Assembly (NCBI GenBank): GCA_017934185.1
Contig: JAGBJY010000052.1
Coordinates: 1-64,000 of the forward strand
DNA: 64,000 bases
Direction of reading: 5' to 3'
Origin: Bacteroidales bacterium
GTDB lineage: Bacteria; Bacteroidota; Bacteroidia; Bacteroidales; UBA932
Numbering within the stretch: the first letter of the stretch is position 1; each line of letters starts with the position of its first letter. The position numbers and the translations under genes are program-made. Below are positions 7,558-15,336 of this stretch, one piece after another. The notes below the pieces were generated by a model, which did not search any database, was not told where the DNA came from, and saw only the letters and a program-made list of their open reading frames with translations.

Positions 7558-10500
7558 TTATTTCTTTTCAGCCTTCTTGGCGCGGCTCATGGTGGCGTCG
7601 TACATGATGGGCGTACCAATCATGATGGAGGCGTAGGTGCCGATGATAACACCCAGGCACAGGGCCACAGCCAGACCCCTGATGCTCTCACCACCCCAGA
7701 TAGCGATGGCAATCATGGGGAGGAGGGTGGACATGGAGGTGTTCACGGTACGGGTGAGGGTGGCGTTGAGGGCGGTGTTCACCGTGGTGCGGAAGTCGTC
7801 CTTAGGGTGCAGGCCCCGCTGCTCACGGATACGGTCGAAGATAACCACGTTATCGTTGATGGCGTAACCGATGATGGTCAGGATGGCCGCGATGAAGGTC
7901 TGGTCCACGTCCAGGTTGAACGGCAGGATACCGTTGAACAGGGAGAAGAAGCCAATCACGATGAGGGCGGTGTGGGCCAGGGACACAACACCACCGAGGC
8001 CCCAGGTCCAGCCCTTGAAGCGGAAGGCGATGTAGGCGAAGATGGCCACGAGGGCCAGGAACACGGCGATGAAAGCGCTGCGGGTAATGTCGCGGGCAAT
8101 GGTAGGACCTACCTTGTCGGAGGAGATGATACCATTGGGGTTCTCCAGGGTGGAGGTGAAGTCGCTGAGCTGGATATCCTCGGCGTAGAAGGCCTTGAGG
8201 GCATTGTACAGGAGGCCTTCAATCTCGGCGTCCACCTCGGTGCTTTCGCTGTCGTTCTTGTACTGGGTGGTAATCTTCATCTGGGAGTCGCCACCGAACT
8301 GCTTCACCTCAACGGAGTACTGGTCGATGCCGGCTGCGCGGGCTGCCTCCTCGAAGGTGGCCTCCACGGAAGCGCGGACATCCTCGGCGGTGACGCTCTT
8401 GTCAAAACGCACGACATAGGTACGGCCGCCGGTGAAGTCTACACCGTAGCTGAAGCCCTTGAAGGCGATGGACAGGATGGAAATCACGATAAGGGCACCG
8501 GAGATGGTGTAAGACCATTTCTTGAGGGAAATGAAGTCAATCTTGGTGTTCTTGAGGAAGTTCTGGGTGAACTTGTTGGACAGGGTCACGGTCTTGCCTC
8601 TCTGGATACGGTCATCAAAGATGATGCGCGTAATGAAGATGGAGGTAAGGACGGAGGTGATGATACCGATGATGAGGGTGGTGGCAAAGCCCTGCACAGG
8701 ACCGGAACCAAAGATGTAGAGGATGATACCGGTGATGAGGGTGGTAATCTGACCGTCGATGATGGCGCTGTAAGCGTTCTTGTAACCGTCATGCACGGCC
8801 AGGGAGAAGCCCTTGCCGGCGGAGAGTTCTTCCTTGATGCGCTCGTAGATAATCACGTTGGCGTCCACGGCCATACCCAGGGTCAAGACCAGACCGGCGA
8901 TACCGGGCAGGGTAAGGACGGCGCCGAAGCTCACCAGGACACCGAACAGCAGGAGTACGTTGCACAGAAGAGCCACATCGGCAATGACGCCGGCGCCCTG
9001 GTAGAAGAATACCATGTAAATGAGCACCAGGCAGAAGGCGATGATGAAGGAGATGAGACCGGCACGGATGGAGGCGGAACCCAGGGAAGGACCCACAACC
9101 TGCTCCTGAATGATGGTGGCAGGGGCGGGGAGCTTACCGGATTTGAGCACGTTGGCAAGGTCTTCGGCTTCCTGAACGTCGAAGTTACCGGTAATTTCGG
9201 AGCTGCCGCCGGTGATTTCGGTGTTCACGGTAGGATAGGAATATACCAGGCCGTCCAGGACGATAGCTACCTGCTTGCCGATGTTGTCCTTGGTGAGGCG
9301 GGCCCACACGGAGGCACCTTCGGCATTCATGGTCATGGACACGGAAGGGGCACCGTTGCCGCCCTGCTGGGCACCGTTGAAGTTCACGCGGGCGTCGGTG
9401 ACCACACCGCCGTCCAGCGGAGCCTTACCGTCACGGGAGTTCACCTTGATGGCCACCAGCTCATAGAGGTTGGCGCCCTTCACAAGCTCCGTGGGCTTGA
9501 CGGACCACAGGCCGCGGAAACCGGCGGGAAGGACATCGGCCGCCATGGACAGATACTGGTTCACGGTGGTGGTGTCTACACCGGCGGCAAAGCCCAGGCA
9601 GGCATTGTTCCAACCGGAAGGAGAGAGCACCTGGAAGAGGGGGTTGGCCACGGCGGTGCTGTCGCCCAGGTTGCTAAGAATCTCGCTCACGCGCGCATCC
9701 ACGGCATAGAGGTCTACCTCATTGCCCTGGAAAGTGGGCCAGAATTCGAGGGAGGCGGTACCCTGGAGGAGCTTGCGCACACGTTCGGGGTCCTTCACGC
9801 CCGGCAGTTCGATGAGAATCTTGCCGGAAGAACCCACCTGCTGGATGTTGGGCTGGGTAACACCGAAGCGGTCGATACGGTTGCGGAGCACGTTGAAGGA
9901 ATTGTCAACGGCGCTCTTGGCCTCGCTGCGGATGACGGAGACAACCTCTGCGTTGGTGGCATCGTTGGACACTTTGTCACGAAGCTCGTAGGTGGCGAAA
10001 ATCTCGGCCAGGCGGCGCTGGGGAGCCACCTGATTCCAGGCAGCCTCAAACAGGCCGATGAAATCCTGGCTGGAATTCACGTTGTTCTCCTTGGCCTGGG
10101 CAAGCGCTGCCACGAAGTCAGGGTCGGTGCTGTTGCCGGAAAGGGCCTTCACCAGGTCTTCCAGCTGAACCTGCAGCATCACGTTCATACCACCCTTGAG
10201 GTCCAGACCCAGGTTGATTTCCTTTTCCTTGACGCTCTTGTAGGTGTAGCCGAGGTATACTTTCTCGTTGCTTACAGAGTCAATGTAGGCTCTGTTTCTG
10301 ATGGCAGCTACGGAGTCCTGCACAAACTCGCGGACTTCGGCGGCCACATTGTTAGATTCGACAAACTGCAGGGACTGCTCCTGGGCATATTTGGCGGCCT
10401 TGCTCTCCTGGATGCGGGTTACCGCGGTGAAGGAGAGCTGCCAAATGCTGGCGATAGCGAGCAGAATAGCTACGAATCTGATCCAACCTTTGCTTTGCAT
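7558..10500 (-). CDS. secDF: fused protein translocase subunit SecDF
   Basis: A 980-residue fusion of SecD and SecF, the proton-driven partner of SecYEG that pulls exported proteins across the inner membrane. The SecD half has the GLDLKGG motif after the first membrane segment, a long periplasmic P1 region, and the helix signature GMAVDANVIIYERIKEEL. The SecF half begins near residue 630 with VDFTGG and contains GYAINDNVVIFDRIREQ. About twelve membrane helices are expected in two groups of six. The fusion is the normal Bacteroidetes arrangement. The C-terminus is Lys-rich (RAKKAEKK). Confidence 0.97.
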   Translation of the reverse strand: MQSKGWIRFVAILLAIASIWQLSFTAVTRIQESKAAKYAQEQSLQFVESNNVAAEVREFVQDSVAAIRNRAYIDSVSNEKVYLGYTYKSVKEKEINLGLDLKGGMNVMLQVQLEDLVKALSGNSTDPDFVAALAQAKENNVNSSQDFIGLFEAAWNQVAPQRRLAEIFATYELRDKVSNDATNAEVVSVIRSEAKSAVDNSFNVLRNRIDRFGVTQPNIQQVGSSGKILIELPGVKDPERVRKLLQGTASLEFWPTFQGNEVDLYAVDARVSEILSNLGDSTAVANPLFQVLSPSGWNNACLGFAAGVDTTTVNQYLSMAADVLPAGFRGLWSVKPTELVKGANLYELVAIKVNSRDGKAPLDGGVVTDARVNFNGAQQGGNGAPSVSMTMNAEGASVWARLTKDNIGKQVAIVLDGLVYSYPTVNTEITGGSSEITGNFDVQEAEDLANVLKSGKLPAPATIIQEQVVGPSLGSASIRAGLISFIIAFCLVLIYMVFFYQGAGVIADVALLCNVLLLFGVLVSFGAVLTLPGIAGLVLTLGMAVDANVIIYERIKEELSAGKGFSLAVHDGYKNAYSAIIDGQITTLITGIILYIFGSGPVQGFATTLIIGIITSVLTSIFITRIIFDDRIQRGKTVTLSNKFTQNFLKNTKIDFISLKKWSYTISGALIVISILSIAFKGFSYGVDFTGGRTYVVRFDKSVTAEDVRASVEATFEEAARAAGIDQYSVEVKQFGGDSQMKITTQYKNDSESTEVDAEIEGLLYNALKAFYAEDIQLSDFTSTLENPNGIISSDKVGPTIARDITRSAFIAVFLALVAIFAYIAFRFKGWTWGLGGVVSLAHTALIVIGFFSLFNGILPFNLDVDQTFIAAILTIIGYAINDNVVIFDRIREQRGLHPKDDFRTTVNTALNATLTRTVNTSMSTLLPMIAIAIWGGESIRGLAVALCLGVIIGTYASIMIGTPIMYDATMSRAKKAEKK

Positions 10501-10574
10501 TTTGTTATAGTTTTAAAATATTATTTCCATAATATGCTACCCGGCATCTAAAGACACCACGGCAAAATAGGCTG

Positions 10575-10582
10575 CAAATTTA
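10575..10582 (-). promoter_or_regulatory. Bacteroidetes -7 box for secDF
   Basis: The minus strand reads TAAATTTG (consensus TAnnTTTG), leaving an AT-rich leader of about 70 bases before the secDF ATG. Confidence 0.5.
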
Positions 10583-10647
10583 CGATTTTTTTCTGATTTA
10601 CGAACTTTCTCACAACTATTTCTTAATTTTGCAGGCTAAATCATCCT

Positions 10648-12240
10648 ATGAACTGCGCACGTGGAATCCTATCCGGCCTGCTGCTGGCGGCCGCCGTCAC
10701 GATGCAGGCCCAAAACAGCCTGGACCGTCCGGTGCCCCTTACCATGCCCGTTCCTTCCACGCATCTGTCGGCCCAGGGCGCCCTCCGGAAGGCCGACAGC
10801 CTGCACCTGGCGTACAGCTTTGAAGAGGCGCTGGGCCTGTACCTCTCCGTGGGCGAGGAAGAAAAAGCCCGGGCCGCACAGAATGCACTGAACATGACTG
10901 AGTTCTGCGCCGCCCCGCACGTAGTGGCCCGCCAGCGCCTGTCCCGCAAGGATTTCTTCCTTTTCTACCCGCTCAAGCCGCAGGGCTGGCGCCCCTCCCC
11001 CAATCCGCTGGATTCCCTGGGGGGATACCCCACTTACGCGCCCAAGGGGGCCGATGCCATCCTGTACTCGGCCCGCGACCGCGCCGGAACGCGCAGCCTT
11101 TTTGTCACAGAAGACCTGGACAGCCTGTGGCGGGCCCCGCGCCTGCTGGGAGAATCGCTCCTTTCCACCGGCAGCGAGATTTTCCCCATGCTTTCGCCGG
11201 ACGGGAAAACGCTGTATTTCGCCTCCGACGGGCTGTACGGCATGGGCGGCTTTGACCTGTATGCATCGGCCTGGGACGAGGAAACCGCCAGCTGGGGCGA
11301 CCCTGTGAACATGGGCTTTCCCTACAGCTCGCCGGGCGACGATTTTCTCCTGATGGACACGGACGACGGGCAGTACACGCTCTTTGCCTCCAACCGCGAC
11401 TGCTCCCCCGACAGCGTTTACGTATATGTACTGGAAACGGCCGGCTCCCGCGACAGGAAACCCGTGAGAAACCACCGGGAACTGCAGCGCCTGGCGCATC
11501 TGATGCCGGTGACCGACCTCACCCGCATTGACAACCGGGGCGCGGCGCCGGAAGAGCCCGTGGGAAACGCCAATACGCGCCTTTACAAGCGCAAAATGGA
11601 CGAAGCCCGGGCCCTCAGGGATTCCATCTACCGCCACGAGAAGGCGCTGGACCAGCTGCGGGAGGCCCTGAGCGAGTCGCCGGACCTGACGGCCGACATC
11701 ACCGCCCACATCCGCGACCGGGAGGCGGCCCTGGAGCCGCTGAGGAAGCTGCTGGAAGAGGTGAACCTGGAAATCCGCCTGGTGGAACAGTCCTTCCTGC
11801 AAAGCGGCGTGGCGGCATCGGCTTCGGCGGCGGAACGCGAAGTGGTGGGGGCCGGCCAGAGCTATACCTTCTCCAAACACGCCATGGGCCCCAAACTCAA
11901 AATGAAAGTGAGCCGATATGCGGTGTCGCCTTCGTTCCGCATCATGCCCATGGGGCGGTTTGCCCAGGACAACACCTTGCCGCCCGGCGTGGTGTACCAG
12001 ATTGAATTCCTTTCCTCGCCGCGCCACGTCTCGGTGGACGACCTCGCCGGCCTCTCCCCCGTGTACGAGCGCCTGTCGTCATCCCTTCGCTACACCTACT
12101 CCGTGGGCCTGTATGCCCGCTATGCGGAGGCCCTGCTGGACTTGAACACCGTGCGCTGCCTGGGCTTCCTAGAAGCCCGCATCACCGCCTACCGCGACGG
12201 AAAAGCCATTCCGGTGCGCATCGCCGTGCAGGAGGAATAA
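10648..12240 (+). CDS. exported TPR/PD40 propeller protein with SPOR-like tail
   Basis: A 530-residue exported protein. Residues 1-22 are a signal peptide ending MQAQ. A TPR-like helical segment follows (AYSFEEALGLYLSVGEEEKA). The centre has PD40/WD40-like beta-propeller repeats, clearest in SEIFPMLSPDGKTLYFASDG. A coiled-coil stretch lies at about 310-380. The last 90 residues (VVYQIEFLSSP..., FLEARITAYRDGKAIPV) resemble the SPOR-like ends of Bacteroidetes envelope proteins. PD40-TPR proteins in this phylum are often periplasmic or linked to peptidoglycan. The exact role is unknown. A -7-like TAATTTTG lies about 17 bases upstream of the ATG. Confidence 0.75.
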   Translation: MNCARGILSGLLLAAAVTMQAQNSLDRPVPLTMPVPSTHLSAQGALRKADSLHLAYSFEEALGLYLSVGEEEKARAAQNALNMTEFCAAPHVVARQRLSRKDFFLFYPLKPQGWRPSPNPLDSLGGYPTYAPKGADAILYSARDRAGTRSLFVTEDLDSLWRAPRLLGESLLSTGSEIFPMLSPDGKTLYFASDGLYGMGGFDLYASAWDEETASWGDPVNMGFPYSSPGDDFLLMDTDDGQYTLFASNRDCSPDSVYVYVLETAGSRDRKPVRNHRELQRLAHLMPVTDLTRIDNRGAAPEEPVGNANTRLYKRKMDEARALRDSIYRHEKALDQLREALSESPDLTADITAHIRDREAALEPLRKLLEEVNLEIRLVEQSFLQSGVAASASAAEREVVGAGQSYTFSKHAMGPKLKMKVSRYAVSPSFRIMPMGRFAQDNTLPPGVVYQIEFLSSPRHVSVDDLAGLSPVYERLSSSLRYTYSVGLYARYAEALLDLNTVRCLGFLEARITAYRDGKAIPVRIAVQEE

Positions 12241-12247
12241 AAAAATA

Positions 12248-12278
12248 TTTGGGGTTTGCTTAAAAAGTTGTATATTTG
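12248..12278 (+). promoter_or_regulatory. full Bacteroidetes promoter for tRNA-Ser
   Basis: TTTG at 12248-12251, a 19-base spacer and TATATTTG at 12271-12278 match the -33/-7 consensus of Bacteroidetes sigma-ABfr promoters. The tRNA starts 45 bases downstream. Confidence 0.8.
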
Positions 12279-12322
12279 CAGTCCCGCTTGAGAAGAGCGG
12301 ACGTTTCAAAAGCTTTAAGCCC

Positions 12323-12411
12323 GGAGGGGTGGGTGAGTGGCTGAAACCAGCAGTTTGCTAAACTGCCGTACGGGTTATTCTGTACCACGAGTTCGAATCT
12401 CGTCCCCTCCG
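12323..12411 (+). tRNA. tRNA-Ser (anticodon GCU)
   Basis: An 89-base class II tRNA. The acceptor stem pairs GGAGGGG (12323-12329) with CCCCTCC (12404-12410), followed by discriminator G. The anticodon loop at 12355-12361 has GCT at 12357-12359, closed by GCAGT/ACTGC. A long variable arm (about 12367-12388) and the T loop GTTCGAATC confirm serine type. It reads AGC/AGU codons. CCA is not encoded. Confidence 0.96.
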
Positions 12412-12413
12412 CT

Positions 12414-12447
12414 AAATGCCTCCTGCAAGTGCACAGAGGCATTTTTT
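12414..12447 (+). terminator. rho-independent terminator after tRNA-Ser
   Basis: A 9-bp stem (12414-12422 AAATGCCTC with 12436-12444 GAGGCATTT) and a run of Ts to 12447. It starts two bases after the tRNA and also lies in the leader of the next gene. Confidence 0.85.
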
Positions 12448-12467
12448 GTAACAATAAACCAAAGCCC

Positions 12468-13298
12468 ATGAAAAAACTACTGGTCCTCCTGAGCCTTCTG
12501 CTCCTTAGCGTATCGGCCCAATCGCAAGGCATCCTCAAGCGCTTCGACGCCCCCGAAAAGGGGCACACCACCTTTATCCCCAAGGGTTGCCGTTCCCTGG
12601 GTATCACCGGCAGCTACCGCCAACTGAAAGTGGGAGGTGAGACCGCCAATGACGGATTCTCCATCCTGTCGTTCCTCAACGTGGGTGACGGTTCCGTCCG
12701 CATGTGGGAAGTGGCCCCCAACTTCCAATACTTTATTGCCGACGACCTTTCCCTGGGCGTACGCCTGGATTACAATGGTTATAATGTAGACACCGACCTC
12801 AAACTGGACCTCCGGGACATCCTGGACGATGACTCCAACTTCCAGATTACCTCCCGCCACATGGTCCACCACGCCTGGGGTGCTTCCACCTATGTAAGAA
12901 AATACCTGTCCTTCTTCGGGAGCAAACTCTTCGGCGTCTTCGGCGAAGCCCGCCTGTACGGCAATTACGGCATCACCAATTCCTTCCCTTATGACAAGGA
13001 CGGCGTGGCCAAAGAGCACAAAAACCGCAATTCCCGCGGCCTCCAGGCCGGTCTGAAACTGGGCGCCGGCGGCGCCTTCCGCTTCCGCGACGGCAGCACC
13101 ATCTTCCTGTGCATTCCTTTCGCACAGATTGGTTTCAACTACACCTGGCAGAAAAAGGAACGCGGCGTGGACAGCCAGGGAGCGGTCCTTACCAACGACG
13201 CCCGCATGTCCTCTTTCAACATTGCAAGAAATATTGACTTCCTGAGCTTACAGGTAGGGTACTCCCGCTTTATCAATCGCCCTAAGAAGCATCGCTAG
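12468..13298 (+). CDS. outer-membrane beta-barrel protein
   Basis: A 276-residue exported protein with a signal peptide (MKKLLVLLSLLLLSVSAQS). Alternating amphipathic strands typical of small outer-membrane barrels follow, for example LSLGVRLDYNGYNVDTDL, LFGVFGEARLYGNYG, GLQAGLKLGAGGAFRFRDG and IDFLSLQVGYSRF near the C-terminus. ATG 12468 is chosen because the signal peptide starts there. The longer frame from 12429 would run through the terminator loop. The gene ends 4 bases inside the converging gene. Function unknown. Confidence 0.75.
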   Translation: MKKLLVLLSLLLLSVSAQSQGILKRFDAPEKGHTTFIPKGCRSLGITGSYRQLKVGGETANDGFSILSFLNVGDGSVRMWEVAPNFQYFIADDLSLGVRLDYNGYNVDTDLKLDLRDILDDDSNFQITSRHMVHHAWGASTYVRKYLSFFGSKLFGVFGEARLYGNYGITNSFPYDKDGVAKEHKNRNSRGLQAGLKLGAGGAFRFRDGSTIFLCIPFAQIGFNYTWQKKERGVDSQGAVLTNDARMSSFNIARNIDFLSLQVGYSRFINRPKKHR

Positions 13299-13954
13299 AG
13301 GCTTTCCAGGATATTGACTTCCACCGGAACCAGGAGAGGGCTCTGTGCCATTTCCTGGGGATTGGTGCCGGGTACGCCCTGGGGAATATCCACGCCCATG
13401 CGGCCGAACAGGCGCACCCAGTAGTCGGGGTAATTGCCATCGGCATCTTTCCAGTTCATGGGAGACTCTTCAAAAAGATAGGCGCCCTCCGGGGAGAGGT
13501 AGCTGTCGCGCACCAGTTCCGAGCAGTACTGGGCGCCGTTGCCCGGGGCAAAAAGGCTGTCGTAGGGCTGTCCGCACAAGGCCCGGGCATGGGCCACAGC
13601 GTCCGGGGCCTCAACGGTGAGGCGCTTTACCAGAAAAACGGGATAGTCGCCGCTGCGAAGGCGAAAGTCGCTCACAAAACTTTGCAGGGAATGGCGGGAA
13701 GTCCCCCGCTTCATGGTGGCGTCAATCACATAAACGGAGTCCGGCGCCACATCCACAATGGCCACGTGAATGAGGTTCAGCTTGCCGTCCCCGGTAGCGG
13801 CGGCAATGGCGCTGTCCATGCTGTCCCCCGACTGATAATCGAAGGGGAGCCCTACAAAAATGAGGTCTCCGGAGCGGAGGCTTTCTTGGGCGGGACCGCA
13901 GGCCGACAACAAGAGGAGAGAAGCGGCAAAAAATACACTGAACAAACCTTTCAT
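13295..13954 (-). CDS. YiiX/YebB-like papain-fold hydrolase lipoprotein
   Basis: A 219-residue predicted lipoprotein (lipobox LLLSAC). It has the permuted NlpC/P60-like fold of the YiiX/YebB group. The signature is SGDLIFVGLPFDYQSGDSMDSAI at the N-terminus, the catalytic His in LIHVAIVD, and the catalytic Cys in AQYCSELVRDSYL. In permuted papain-like enzymes His precedes Cys, as here. Relatives are thought to cleave amide or ester bonds in the cell wall or on lipids. Substrate unknown. It diverges from the phosphodiesterase gene and overlaps the preceding barrel gene by 4 bases. Confidence 0.8.
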   Translation of the reverse strand: MKGLFSVFFAASLLLLSACGPAQESLRSGDLIFVGLPFDYQSGDSMDSAIAAATGDGKLNLIHVAIVDVAPDSVYVIDATMKRGTSRHSLQSFVSDFRLRSGDYPVFLVKRLTVEAPDAVAHARALCGQPYDSLFAPGNGAQYCSELVRDSYLSPEGAYLFEESPMNWKDADGNYPDYWVRLFGRMGVDIPQGVPGTNPQEMAQSPLLVPVEVNILESL

Positions 13955-14071
13955 GCCGCAAAAATAACAAATTTACGCCAAATCTCCCAAATCCCGGGCC
14001 GATCACTGGAAGTAGGGGTCTTGTCTTTCATGGTAAAGCGTTCGCTGCAAACAGAATGCCGAACACTTCTC

Positions 14072-14102
14072 TTTGAAAATAGAAAGATTATTGCCAAATT
14101 TG
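14072..14102 (+). promoter_or_regulatory. promoter of the phosphodiesterase gene
   Basis: TTTG at 14072-14075, a 19-base spacer and CAAATTTG at 14095-14102 (consensus TAnnTTTG with T-to-C at the first base), 22 bases before ATG 14125. Confidence 0.6.
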
Positions 14103-14124
14103 TAGATTGATAGCAAGGACAACT

Positions 14125-15333
14125 ATGCGAAAAACTCTTCTCCTTTTGGCAGTGCTCCTTACAGCGGCCTGCGCAAGCCCCAAACGGGACAATTACACCG
14201 TTATCATCTCCCTGGACGGCAGCCGATGGGATTATGCCGACTACTACGACATGCCCTTCTTCGACTCCCTGGCCACCGTGGGCGTAAAAGCCCGGATGGA
14301 GCCGTCCTTCCCCTCCTCCACCTTCCCCAACCACTACACCATGGTCACGGGCCTGGTGCCGGATCACAACGGACTGGTAAACAACAGTTTCTGGGATCCC
14401 GAGCGGCAGTACAAATACTCCATGGGAGACAGCTCCTGCCGTTACGACCCCCACTATTACCTGGGCGAACCCATCTGGGTAACCGCACAGAAACAGGGCG
14501 TCAAATGCGGCGTCGTGTACTGGGTGGGCGGCGACATCAAAATCTGCGACACCTACCCCACCTACTGGCGCAAATGGGACGAGGAGCCCCACTGGACCTT
14601 TGACGAGCGGGCCGATGAGATTGTGCGCCTGATGAGCCTCCCAGAGAAGGAGCGTCCCCGCCTGGTGATGGGCTATTTTGACGAGCCCGACCACACGGGG
14701 CACGTGTACGGGCCCATCTCCGTGGAAACCAAGGCCATGGCCGAAGAAATGGACCGCCGCATGCATGCGCTCTATCTCCGGCTGAAAGCCCTGCCTTACG
14801 GAAACAAAATCAACTTCATCCTGGTGGGCGACCATGGCATGACCCAGGTCTCCCCCCAAAGGCTCATCGTCCCCACCTCCGTGGTGCCGGAAGCCTGGGT
14901 GGAACACTTCACCTCCGACAATCCCACCAGCATATACGCCAAGGAAGGCTACGTGGACAGCCTCTACAACAGACTCAAGGAAGTGGAGCACATCCGCGTC
15001 TGGAAACACGGCGAAGTGCCCGAGTACCTGAATTACGGCACCTCCAACCGCCTGGGAGACCTGATCGTTTGCCCGGACTTGGGCTGGCAGTTCAACTTCA
15101 CCCCTTCCCGCAACAACGGCCGGCACGGCTACGACTGCAAAGAACCCGACATGATGGTTGCCTTCCGCGCCGTGGGCCCGGATTTCAAGGCAGGGTACGA
15201 CGCCCCTTTCACCGAGGGCGAACCTTCCTCCTTCCGCAACATCGACCTTTATCCCATGCTCTGCGAACTGCTGGGCATCAAGCCCGCCCCCGTGGACGGC
15301 AAACTGGAACGCATCAAAAAAATCCTGAAATAA
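14125..15333 (+). CDS. NPP-type alkaline phosphatase superfamily lipoprotein
   Basis: A 402-residue nucleotide pyrophosphatase/phosphodiesterase-like enzyme. It begins with a lipoprotein signal (LLLLAVLLTAACAS). Metal-site and nucleophile motifs are in place: ISLDGSRWDY, nucleophile Thr in FPSSTFPNHYTMVTGL, DEPDHTGHVYGP, VGDHGMTQVS and NNGRHGYD. This is the bacterial ENPP-like family that hydrolyses phosphodiester or pyrophosphate bonds of nucleotides or lipids in the periplasm. ATG 14125 is preferred over an in-frame TTG at 14107 because of the signal peptide. It lies 3 bases before the NagB-like fusion gene. Confidence 0.9.
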   Translation: MRKTLLLLAVLLTAACASPKRDNYTVIISLDGSRWDYADYYDMPFFDSLATVGVKARMEPSFPSSTFPNHYTMVTGLVPDHNGLVNNSFWDPERQYKYSMGDSSCRYDPHYYLGEPIWVTAQKQGVKCGVVYWVGGDIKICDTYPTYWRKWDEEPHWTFDERADEIVRLMSLPEKERPRLVMGYFDEPDHTGHVYGPISVETKAMAEEMDRRMHALYLRLKALPYGNKINFILVGDHGMTQVSPQRLIVPTSVVPEAWVEHFTSDNPTSIYAKEGYVDSLYNRLKEVEHIRVWKHGEVPEYLNYGTSNRLGDLIVCPDLGWQFNFTPSRNNGRHGYDCKEPDMMVAFRAVGPDFKAGYDAPFTEGEPSSFRNIDLYPMLCELLGIKPAPVDGKLERIKKILK

Positions 15334-15336
15334 ACT

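Noticed and set aside
7543-10551. Long open frame (about 1000 codons) on the plus strand opposite secDF
   Set aside because: It is a compositional shadow of a GC-rich gene: low-complexity Gly/His/Val-rich translation, no domain, and secDF on the other strand is certain.
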